NCBI GenBank assembly: GCA_902489855.1
Contig: CABUBS010000086.1
Span: 1 to 8,438, forward strand
DNA length: 8,438 bases
From: an uncultured Collinsella sp.
Lineage (GTDB): Bacteria; Actinomycetota; Coriobacteriia; Coriobacteriales; Coriobacteriaceae
Direction of reading: 5' to 3'
Shown here in pieces: positions 1 to 7,507 of this stretch (its first letter is position 1; every line of letters begins with the position of its first letter). A program made the position numbers and the translations under genes. The notes under the pieces are model-generated. The model made no database searches. It was not told where the DNA came from and saw nothing but the letters and a program-made list of their open reading frames with translations.

Positions 1-30
1 TGAGTATTTGCTCGCTTGAGCACTGTTGAA
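1..30 (-). pseudogene. Probable severed 3' fragment of the adhesin gene (partial)
   Basis: This is the sequence outside the left end of the insertion sequence. On the minus strand one frame reads FNSAQASKYS. That resembles the N-T/S-A end of the Ig-like repeats in the adhesin on the other side of the element, where repeat 2 ends with VSNTATVKKE. The simplest reading is that the insertion sequence split the adhesin gene and that its remaining 3' part, with any further repeats and the cell-wall anchor, lies to the left of the window. Only about ten residues are visible, so the match is suggestive, not proof. Confidence 0.35.
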
Positions 31-72
31 TATCGCGAAACAGCACCGCCGATATCGCGCTTGGGCACCGGG
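29..72 (+). repeat. IS21 left end: terminal repeat plus second tandem copy
   Basis: Two tandem ~22-bp units share the pattern ATATCGCG, five variable bases, GCACCG. The first is at 29-50 (ATATCGCG at 30-37, GCACCG at 43-48) and the second at 51-72 (52-59 and 65-70). The outer unit is the inverted partner of 2498-2520. IS21 elements typically carry several such terminal repeats as transposase binding sites, and that is the inferred role here. Confidence 0.75.
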
Positions 73-98
73 GCCGACACTGGCCCCGGTGCTTTTTT
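65..98 (+). terminator. Rho-independent terminator blocking rightward entry into the IS
   Basis: A perfect 11-bp stem (65-75 with 82-92, GCACCGGGGCC and its complement) has a six-base loop and is followed by six T residues on the plus strand. In that orientation it stops transcription coming from the left flank before it runs antisense through istB. The left arm overlaps the second terminal repeat, so the hairpin belongs to the element and not to the host flank. On the minus strand it is not followed by a T run, so it is a poor terminator for istAB itself. Confidence 0.8.
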
Positions 99-110
99 AT
101 TGCTACCGGT

Positions 111-845
111 CTATCCGCGGCGCTGCCGCATGTTGGCCTCGCCCATGTCGACCCAGACCGCGTTGTGCACGATCCTGTCCATGATGGCGTCGGCATGCAC
201 CCCGCCGCCGAGCCTCGGGTGCCAGTCCTTCTTCTTGAACTGGGTGCAGAATACGGTCGAGGCCGTGCCGTACCTCAGCTCCATCAGCTCCAGCAGCATC
301 GACCTGAACTCGGTGTCCGGCCTGTCGAGCAGCCACTCGTCTATCACGAGCAGGCCGAACGCCCCGTACTTGCGGACGAGCTTGCGCTCGCCGCCGGGCC
401 GGTCACGGCTCTCGCGCCAGAGGTCCTCGAGGTCGGGCTGGCGGACGTAGCACGACCTCACCCTCCTGGCGCAGGCGGCCTTCGCGAGCGCGCAGGCCAG
501 GTAGGTCTTGCCCGTGCCGGTGAGGCCCTGGAGAACCACGTTCTCGCCGCGCCCGACGAACCCGCAGGTCGCGAGCTCGGCCACCGCCACCCTGTCGAGG
601 CCGCGGCCCTCGAAGAAGTCGACCGAGCGGACGTCGGCCTCGGGGTACCTGAGGCCGGCCCTCCTCGTCAGGTTGCGGACCTTCTGCGTGATGAAGTCGG
701 AGTGCGCCTCGTCCACCGCCATCTGGACGCGCTCGGCGAACGCCATCCCGGCGCACACGGCCTCGTCCTGGGCGGAGAGGGCGGCGAGCAGCTCGGCCGC
801 CCCCATCTCCCTGAGCTTGCGGGCGGTCTCCGCGTTGACGTCCAT
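111..845 (-). CDS. istB: IstB, IS21-family transposition helper ATPase
   Basis: The 244-residue product is an AAA+ ATPase related to DnaC. In IS21 elements IstB acts with IstA to select target DNA and promote strand transfer. Visible motifs are Walker A GLTGTGKT (residues 107-114), Walker B LLVIDE (165-170), a sensor-1-like STVFCTQF (196-203) and the C-terminal AIMDRIVHNA box (220-229), where the family usually has a DR-arginine motif. An N-terminal helical segment (about 1-95) precedes the ATPase core. The start at 845 is chosen because a strong GGAGGAG sits about eight bases upstream, inside the 3' end of istA, and only two bases separate the istA stop from this ATG. The two genes are therefore translationally linked. 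The same frame stays open far upstream through istA only because GC-rich sequence has few stop codons. The length is normal and no lesion is seen. Confidence 0.93.
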   Translation of the reverse strand: MDVNAETARKLREMGAAELLAALSAQDEAVCAGMAFAERVQMAVDEAHSDFITQKVRNLTRRAGLRYPEADVRSVDFFEGRGLDRVAVAELATCGFVGRGENVVLQGLTGTGKTYLACALAKAACARRVRSCYVRQPDLEDLWRESRDRPGGERKLVRKYGAFGLLVIDEWLLDRPDTEFRSMLLELMELRYGTASTVFCTQFKKKDWHPRLGGGVHADAIMDRIVHNAVWVDMGEANMRQRRG

Positions 846-847
846 GC

Positions 848-2392
848 TCACTCCTCCCCGTAGAAGCCGGCGCCGCGCACGTAGCCGCAGTCCCCGGACG
901 CCTCGCCGGCTGGCGCCCTGTCCTGCCCCGACCTCAGCACGGGCTCGACGTCGCGGTAGCGCGGCGACCTCTTCCCGGTCGCGAGCGCCATCCCGCACGC
1001 CCGCTCGAGCCTCGCCGGGGTGTAGCGCCTGGACAGCCTGAGCACGGCGAGCGCGGCGTTGAAGCCCTGCTCGTCGAACTCGTAGCAGGCGAACACCCTG
1101 TCCACCAGCTCGGAGCAGGAGGGCCCGACCCTCGAGGCCCAGGCGCGGATGCGCGGCGCGTCCCAGTCCGACCACGCCCTGCCCTCGGGCATGTCCGAGC
1201 CGCGCGTGGAGTAGCGGTTCCTCGCGTAGGACGGGAACCTGGGGTGCGTGGCCACGCGCTCGCCGCCGGAGAAGACCTCCACCTTGCCCTCGGTGACGCG
1301 CAGGTCGACCGTCGAGCCGACGAGCAGGTGGCTCACCGAGTAGTAGTTGCGGGCGTACGCGACGTGGCAGTTGGCCTGGACCTTGCGGCCGTAGACCCAC
1401 TCGCACACCTCGAAGGGCTCGGCCGGTAGGGGCCTCAGCAGCGGGCGCTCGACCTCCTCGAACACCTCGCGCCTCGAGCCCTCGCGCTTGGCGAACGGCG
1501 CGTCGTTGTGCTCCGCGACCCTCCGGGCGACGGCGGCGCGGAGGGCCGCCATGTCGGTGAACACCTCGTCGCGAAGCGCCGCTATCACGTAGGTCGCGGC
1601 GGCCCAGACCTCGTTCTCGGCGCTCGGCTTGTCGCGGGGCCTCCTGACCCTCGCCGGGATCACGGCGGAGCCGTAGTGCGCGGCGAGCTCCTCGTAGGCC
1701 GCGTTCAGTACCGGCTCCCCGGCCCTGGGGTGGGCGGTGACGCCGGTCCTCAGGTTGTCGGGGACGATGCAGGGCGTCGCGCCTCCCAGGAAGGAGAAGG
1801 CGTGCACGTGGCACAGCAGCCATGTATCCTGCTTCATGTCGAGCGTCGGCTCGACGTAGCTGTACCGGCTGAACGGGAGGCAGGCCACGAACAGGTACAC
1901 CTTCCTGACCTCGCCGGTCGCGGGGTCCACGAGCCGCATCGTGGGCCCCGACCAGTCGACCTCCATGTTCCTGCCCGCCTTGTGCCCGACGCGGCTCACC
2001 ACGTTGCGCGACACCGTGTACTGGCGGTAGCGCTTGCAGAACCTGTCGTAGGACATCGACGGCGCGCCGGCCTCCGCGCACCCGTCGGCATACTCCGCGT
2101 GCAGGAGCTTGAGCGTGACGCCGGTCCTCGCGAGCTCGCGGTGGACGCGTGCCCAGTCGGGGTCGGCGTGCACCGGCCCGGCGTCGCCCCTGCCGGGGAA
2201 CAGCAGCGCGTAGGCGGCCTCCTCGGACATCCCCTCGACGTCCTCCCAGGAGACGCCCCGCTCCCTCGCGGCTTCCAGCACGTCCTGGACGCTGTGCTTC
2301 GAGACGTGGGCGGTGCGGGCGATCGCGTTCTGCGAAAGCCCGTTCACCGACCTCAGCCTCAGGACCTCCCTGGCCCTGATCCTTCTCGCCAT
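848..2392 (-). CDS. istA: IstA, IS21-family DDE transposase
   Basis: The 514-residue transposase cuts and joins the ends of the element. An N-terminal helix-turn-helix is seen at about residues 13-40 (NGLSQNAIARTAHVSKHSV), followed by an RNase H-like catalytic core. The likely DDE triad is D146 (in MEVDWSGP), D212 (in VPDNLRTGV) and E259 (in DKPSAENEV). The basic C-terminal half (about 330-480) contains the usual RNYYSVS stretch of the family. The start at 2392 (MARRIRAREV) is preferred over the upstream in-frame ATG at 2458 because a clear GAGGAGG lies eight bases before it. The upstream candidate has no such site, and translating from it would run through end-repeat sequence. It is expressed with istB as one unit. 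No terminator separates it from the adhesin gene upstream on the same strand, so adhesin transcripts may read into it. Confidence 0.93.
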   Translation of the reverse strand: MARRIRAREVLRLRSVNGLSQNAIARTAHVSKHSVQDVLEAARERGVSWEDVEGMSEEAAYALLFPGRGDAGPVHADPDWARVHRELARTGVTLKLLHAEYADGCAEAGAPSMSYDRFCKRYRQYTVSRNVVSRVGHKAGRNMEVDWSGPTMRLVDPATGEVRKVYLFVACLPFSRYSYVEPTLDMKQDTWLLCHVHAFSFLGGATPCIVPDNLRTGVTAHPRAGEPVLNAAYEELAAHYGSAVIPARVRRPRDKPSAENEVWAAATYVIAALRDEVFTDMAALRAAVARRVAEHNDAPFAKREGSRREVFEEVERPLLRPLPAEPFEVCEWVYGRKVQANCHVAYARNYYSVSHLLVGSTVDLRVTEGKVEVFSGGERVATHPRFPSYARNRYSTRGSDMPEGRAWSDWDAPRIRAWASRVGPSCSELVDRVFACYEFDEQGFNAALAVLRLSRRYTPARLERACGMALATGKRSPRYRDVEPVLRSGQDRAPAGEASGDCGYVRGAGFYGEE

Positions 2393-2463
2393 GTGGAACC
2401 TCCTCGTTCTCTGGACTGCATGGCAGCCCGAGCGTAACGGGGATGCGCGGGAAGGCATTTAAT

Positions 2464-2520
2464 GGCGGTGCCGAACGGCAATATTCGGTCGGGTGGGCGG
2501 CGGTGCTGATTCGCAATATA
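2464..2520 (-). repeat. IS21 right end: terminal repeat plus inner copy
   Basis: Read on the minus strand, two units of the same family occur. The outer one (2499-2520) has ATATTGCG and GCACCGCC. The inner one (2464-2485) has AATATTGCC and GGCACCGCC. Their starts are 35 bp apart, against 22 bp at the left end, so the two ends of the element are asymmetric. They lie just upstream of istA and probably bind the transposase. Confidence 0.72.
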
Positions 2521-2537
2521 GGTGGTGTCGAAAGGGC

Positions 2538-4256
2538 CTAGGACTCATCTTTGACTTTATCCGTAATGGTTATTCGGATATTGCAGTTATGCTTGTTGCT
2601 GCCCTGTGACGGATCTGCGCCTCGCTCAAAGTCCCAGTCGACACCTTGGTCCAATTCGGTGTCCCCGATGGCAACTACATGCGATTGACCGCCAGTGGTA
2701 TCCGGGCCCATGGTCTGCTTCCAAGCCGCCAGCATGGTATCTTTGATAAGAACGGATTCTGGGTTTTTCGCATTTACGTAATCACGGAGCTCTACGCGTA
2801 ATTGCCAAGTTGCCCTTCCGGTCCGCGACGCCTCATCCTTATTAAGCAGTTTTTTGCTTATGGTCTTGCCCGTCCAAGGGCGAGCATAGTATTCGGTACT
2901 TTCTCCAGAGGGCTGATCTGAATCTTCTTTTTTCACGGTTGCCGTGTTGCTTACCTTTTCGTAGGATTTCTCATCTTTCAGCTTGGTTTGATAGACGATG
3001 CAATAGGTCGCATACCGGTCGCCCTCTTTTGGATTAAACGTATAGCTGAATGAATCCTCCGACTCACCCGGTGTTCCCTCGCCGACCTTTTTAGCTTCGT
3101 CAGCATTCTCGCCCTTGTAGACCGCGTAGTTGCCAATATAAGTTTGTTTGCCATCGAGCCTATCAGTGAAGGTATAGCCGGTCATATCGGCCTTGAGAGA
3201 CCCCTTGTTGAGTACAACCTTCCAAGTAATAGCAGACGGCGTTCCGGAGCCGGCCTCTTTTTTAATCATGTCATACTGAAATGAATTCGAGGCACCTTCA
3301 ATCGAAAGAGATTGTCGAGGATTTGCCTTTCCCCAGGTTGCCTGCACGCCGTTCTTGCCTTGCATAGGCATACCATTAGTGGACGGTAGGTCCGCACTAA
3401 CTGTCGTTTCGTACGTAACGGTATGGTCGCCCTTAGAAAGGCTACCCAGCGACAACGTTGCCTCTTTCCCCTCATTACTCACGGACGAACCAATCGGATT
3501 TCCATCAAGCTTGAAGCTGTTTTGGTCAAATTTCAGGTAGTCGCCGAGTGTATCAACCAGCACTACATCCGTTGCATACGACTTAACACTCAGATTGATA
3601 GTCCAAGTTATCTTGGCAATTCCAGTAGTGCCATCTTGAGAAAAGACACCCGACTTACTTCCCTCGACCGCGCCATCTTGAATCTCGATAGGTACAGCTT
3701 CGCCAACGCCCGGAAATCTCAATTCGACTTTTGACCCATCATCCAGATTTTTGTCTTTGAGCTTGAATTCGAATTTAACCTTTACGTAAAGTGAAGATGG
3801 ATTGGCGTTGAGATAGCTGGAGGCGTATTTAAAAATGACCTTGTTCTTTTCGATGCGCCAAGTTCCCATCTTTTGCGCATTCTCGGTATCATCAGTCATC
3901 AAGTCGCCGCCCGCGTTGTCCTTCACGACAATCGACTCAGGAAAGGTATAAATCGCCTCAAGCCTTTCAGGTGTAGGCCCACAATTCTCATGAAAACGAG
4001 CTTCCATAAAACCGTAAATTGTATCGGTTGTCGTAATCGAGGGTGAGCCCTCTTTACCGAGAGGCTGCTGACGATCCTTATCGGCATACAGCCCAACCGT
4101 AACGTCCGCCGTATTCTCATTAATCACAATCGGCGTCGGCGTCGTCGCATCCTCAGCGCGCACGGGGGCTGCACCGTGAAAAACTGCGGCGGTGAGGCTA
4201 ATCAAAATGAAGATCAGGGCCGCCATACCCAGCGACCGTGAGCGGTGTGCGTCCAT
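2538..4256 (-). CDS. Secreted Ig-like repeat surface adhesin, truncated at the 3' end
   Basis: The 572-residue product starts with a signal peptide (hydrophobic core 11-26, likely cleavage after VRA at residue 34). Residues ~45-195 resemble the N-terminal adhesive domain of MSCRAMM-type surface proteins (YTFPESIVV, GTWRIEKNKVIFKY, VKFEFKL, VELRFPG). Three Ig-like repeats follow, each opening with a T-W motif (ITW 216-218, ITW 343-345, ATW 482-484). Each then has a D-T/R-L/M turn (VDTLG 234, TDRLDG 364, IKDTM 504). Repeat 2 ends with KLKDEKSYEKVSNTATV. Repeat 3 reaches KVKDES and stops at an amber codon 18 bases before the insertion sequence. There is no LPXTG-type motif and no C-terminal membrane segment, so the product should be secreted but not anchored. 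The start is supported by AGGGGA upstream. The gene is AT-richer than its neighbours. The binding target is unknown. The protein class is likely, but the exact family is uncertain. Confidence 0.82.
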   Translation of the reverse strand: MDAHRSRSLGMAALIFILISLTAAVFHGAAPVRAEDATTPTPIVINENTADVTVGLYADKDRQQPLGKEGSPSITTTDTIYGFMEARFHENCGPTPERLEAIYTFPESIVVKDNAGGDLMTDDTENAQKMGTWRIEKNKVIFKYASSYLNANPSSLYVKVKFEFKLKDKNLDDGSKVELRFPGVGEAVPIEIQDGAVEGSKSGVFSQDGTTGIAKITWTINLSVKSYATDVVLVDTLGDYLKFDQNSFKLDGNPIGSSVSNEGKEATLSLGSLSKGDHTVTYETTVSADLPSTNGMPMQGKNGVQATWGKANPRQSLSIEGASNSFQYDMIKKEAGSGTPSAITWKVVLNKGSLKADMTGYTFTDRLDGKQTYIGNYAVYKGENADEAKKVGEGTPGESEDSFSYTFNPKEGDRYATYCIVYQTKLKDEKSYEKVSNTATVKKEDSDQPSGESTEYYARPWTGKTISKKLLNKDEASRTGRATWQLRVELRDYVNAKNPESVLIKDTMLAAWKQTMGPDTTGGQSHVVAIGDTELDQGVDWDFERGADPSQGSNKHNCNIRITITDKVKDES

Positions 4257-4408
4257 AGTTGTCCCCTAATTCCTACAACACAGTGTGGAATACGGCGAAT
4301 CGTCGGATCGAACACAAGCCCCAACATCAACGAGAACCTACCTAGCGCATTGCAAGAACCCATTGGGGAGCACCTTCTAAGACGGTTCGTCTATGCCACA
4401 ATGCATAA

Positions 4409-4436
4409 AATATAATATAGATACCAATCATGTAAA
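4409..4436 (-). promoter_or_regulatory. Candidate sigma-70-type promoter for the adhesin
   Basis: On the minus strand TTTACA (4431-4436, five of six bases of the -35 consensus) is separated by 16 bp from TATATT (4409-4414, five of six of the -10). It lies in an AT-rich block about 150 bases upstream of the adhesin ATG, which would give a long 5' leader. Another TTGACC just upstream (4443-4448 on the plus coordinate) is not well spaced. This is a pattern match only. Confidence 0.42.
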
Positions 4437-4619
4437 CCGCAGGTCAATAGGTCTTTTAATTTAATACCAGTTGATATTTACCTGTTAACAGTTTTGTATC
4501 ATACCGGCTATATTCAGTGGAATTATGTATATGTTTAAACAACTTTACTTTGGCTGGAAAGCCGATCGGAGGGATAGTAACCCCAGCTGTGGTGCAAACT
4601 AACCCGTCCCCCTTGCACC
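4437..4619. other. Non-coding intergenic stretch with palindrome and potential RNA folds
   Basis: No gene is seen between the adhesin promoter and the typA terminator. The stretch holds a 10-bp perfect palindrome CTGTTAACAG (4482-4491), which is a possible operator about 50 bp upstream of the candidate adhesin -35. It also contains several complementary blocks between 4551 and 4619: GGCTGG with CCAGCT enclosing CCGATCGG and a GGG/CCC pair, then a perfect 7-bp inverted repeat GGTGCAA (4591-4597) and TTGCACC (4613-4619) with a 15-base loop. I do not recognise a known riboswitch or sRNA, and the active strand is unclear. Confidence 0.35.
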
Positions 4620-4651
4620 AAAAAGGGCGCCGACCATTGCGGTCGACGCCC
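4620..4651 (-). terminator. Rho-independent terminator of typA
   Basis: The 11-bp stem (4641-4651 with 4625-4635, one G-U pair) has a five-base loop and is followed on the minus strand by five T residues (4624-4620). It lies 30 bases after the typA stop codon. On the plus strand it is followed by TTTCT, so it may also work weakly in the other direction. Confidence 0.85.
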
Positions 4652-4681
4652 TTTCTCGTTAGACGTTATAAAACCCAGCGC

Positions 4682-6520
<1,839 letters not shown>

Positions 6521-6637
6521 GTAGTTCCCCTATCTTCTATCTATATACAACCGGCACGCGTATGCGACCCACCCAGCAATGCAACGCTCGGCGGGAATAT
6601 TGAGCCTTTTACCGAAAACTCGTTTATTTTAGCGATT

Positions 6638-7087
6638 TTAGATGAGAGGGGTTTCCTCACCTGCAGGTTCAGGGTCGCTCCACATAAAACCATCGCCGGC
6701 GCCCATGCCCTCATACAGCACATATGCCGAAAAACCGCTCTCGAGCGTGGTTTCGAAGAAGCTCACGAGCAGAGCATCGTGATAGCCGCCGTCAACCTCG
6801 ACGCAGCCGGTGTAGCCGATGGCATATCGGGCGATACGGCCCAGGCCCTCGTCCTTAAGACCCATCTTGTGTTCGGAGATAAAGTTGGTGGCCGCCTCGA
6901 GGCACGCCTCTTCGCCGTCCTCGTCGAGCGCCGCCAGATATCGGTTGGAAGCAGCGTCCTCAATCGCCACAACTACGCCCGGATTCTCGCCGGCGGCAAG
7001 GTCGTCCAAGAACGCACCAATCAGGTCACACACCATGGCGTCGAGCTCGGCGGAGACGTTACCGGCGTCCTGCATATCCTGTGCCAT
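6638..7087 (-). CDS. Small acidic protein of unknown function
   Basis: The 149-residue product is rich in Asp and Glu, with no signal peptide and no membrane segment, so it is probably cytoplasmic. I do not recognise the family. The N-terminal part looks helical (AELDAMVCDLIGAFLDDLAAGE), and the rest alternates short hydrophobic strands with glycine (GYTGCVEVDGGYHDALLVSF). Three cysteines (20, 62, 95) form no metal-site pattern. The start at 7087 is supported by GGAAGG about eight bases upstream. It is the last gene of a leftward cluster, 30 bases after the membrane-protein gene, which suggests co-transcription with it and the nuclease-family gene. The reading frame is credible because of this spacing, the ribosome binding site and the absence of overlap. 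A long open frame on the opposite strand across this gene and typA is a shadow. Confidence 0.72.
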   Translation of the reverse strand: MAQDMQDAGNVSAELDAMVCDLIGAFLDDLAAGENPGVVVAIEDAASNRYLAALDEDGEEACLEAATNFISEHKMGLKDEGLGRIARYAIGYTGCVEVDGGYHDALLVSFFETTLESGFSAYVLYEGMGAGDGFMWSDPEPAGEETPLI

Positions 7088-7117
7088 CTTTAGACCTTCC
7101 CATCGAGTCCGGCGTCG

Positions 7118-7507
7118 TTACAGTTCCTGTGCCTCGGCGGCGATCTTGGCGGCAGCGTCGCGGGCGCGCATCATATCCATCGCGCGCTTGTCGAGCACCT
7201 TGATCTGACTGGTCAGCATTACCGCGTCGACCACACCCCAGATCACCAGGCCCGTAGAGATCGAAAACCCAAGCGCACCAACTGTACCACGAAGGCGCGA
7301 ACAGATTGCCGCGACAAGGGCGGAGATGACAACCATCTTGATAAACGAGCCGCGGCGTTCGCGAAGCGTGCGGGCCTGCGTCACATAGGCAATGCGCGCC
7401 GCCTCAGAAGCCTCAGAGCGCATCTGGGCCTCGCGCGCGATAGCCGCTGCCTCGGCCGACATGCCGCCGGCCATCAGCGAACGCTCCACAACCTGAACGC
7501 CCCGCAT
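7118..7507 (-). CDS. Small two-helix membrane protein of unknown function
   Basis: The 129-residue product has an Ala/Arg/Glu-rich helical N-terminus (13-50), two hydrophobic stretches (about 57-71, VVISALVAAI, and 75-98, STGLVIWGVVDAVML) and a charged helical C-terminus (102-129). The likely form is a helical hairpin in the membrane with both ends on the same side. I do not recognise a family. The ATG at 7507 follows the stop codon of the nuclease-family gene with no gap (TAA then ATG) and has no Shine-Dalgarno sequence, so it would depend on re-initiation by ribosomes finishing the upstream gene. An alternative start at Met12 (7474) has GGAG nine bases upstream and would shorten the protein by 11 residues without touching the membrane segments. 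I keep the longer form with reservation. Confidence 0.7.
   Translation of the reverse strand: MRGVQVVERSLMAGGMSAEAAAIAREAQMRSEASEAARIAYVTQARTLRERRGSFIKMVVISALVAAICSRLRGTVGALGFSISTGLVIWGVVDAVMLTSQIKVLDKRAMDMMRARDAAAKIAAEAQEL

Larger units (their letters stand above)
29..2520 (-). mobile_element. Complete IS21-family insertion sequence (istA-istB)
   Basis: This ~2.5-kb element carries an IstA transposase followed directly by an IstB ATPase, the gene pair that defines the IS21 family. It is bounded by imperfect terminal inverted repeats (29-51 against 2498-2520, 20 of 23 positions matching), with a second repeat copy inside each end. Both genes are open with good ribosome binding sites, so it looks competent to transpose. 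The GC content is clearly higher than in the adhesin gene it abuts, which fits acquisition from elsewhere. The exact outer boundary is uncertain: the two ends stop matching outside ATATYGCG, and the usual terminal TG/CA is not present on both sides. There is no perfect target duplication; TGTTGAA (24-30) and TGTCGAA (2526-2532) are a one-mismatch candidate. Confidence 0.88.

Noticed and set aside
1508..2437. A 309-codon plus-strand open frame opposite istA
   Set aside because: It is antisense to the transposase with catalytic residues in place. Its His/Arg/Pro-rich composition is typical of a shadow frame.
2392..2458. Longer istA start at 2458
   Set aside because: The 22 extra residues come from the end-repeat region and have no ribosome binding site, whereas the ATG at 2392 has GAGGAGG at good spacing.
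111..2516. An 801-codon open frame on the minus strand running through istB and most of istA
   Set aside because: Only the last 244 codons (from 845) look like a protein (IstB). The upstream part is Arg/Gly/Ala-rich shadow of istA in GC-rich DNA, and istB has its own ribosome binding site.
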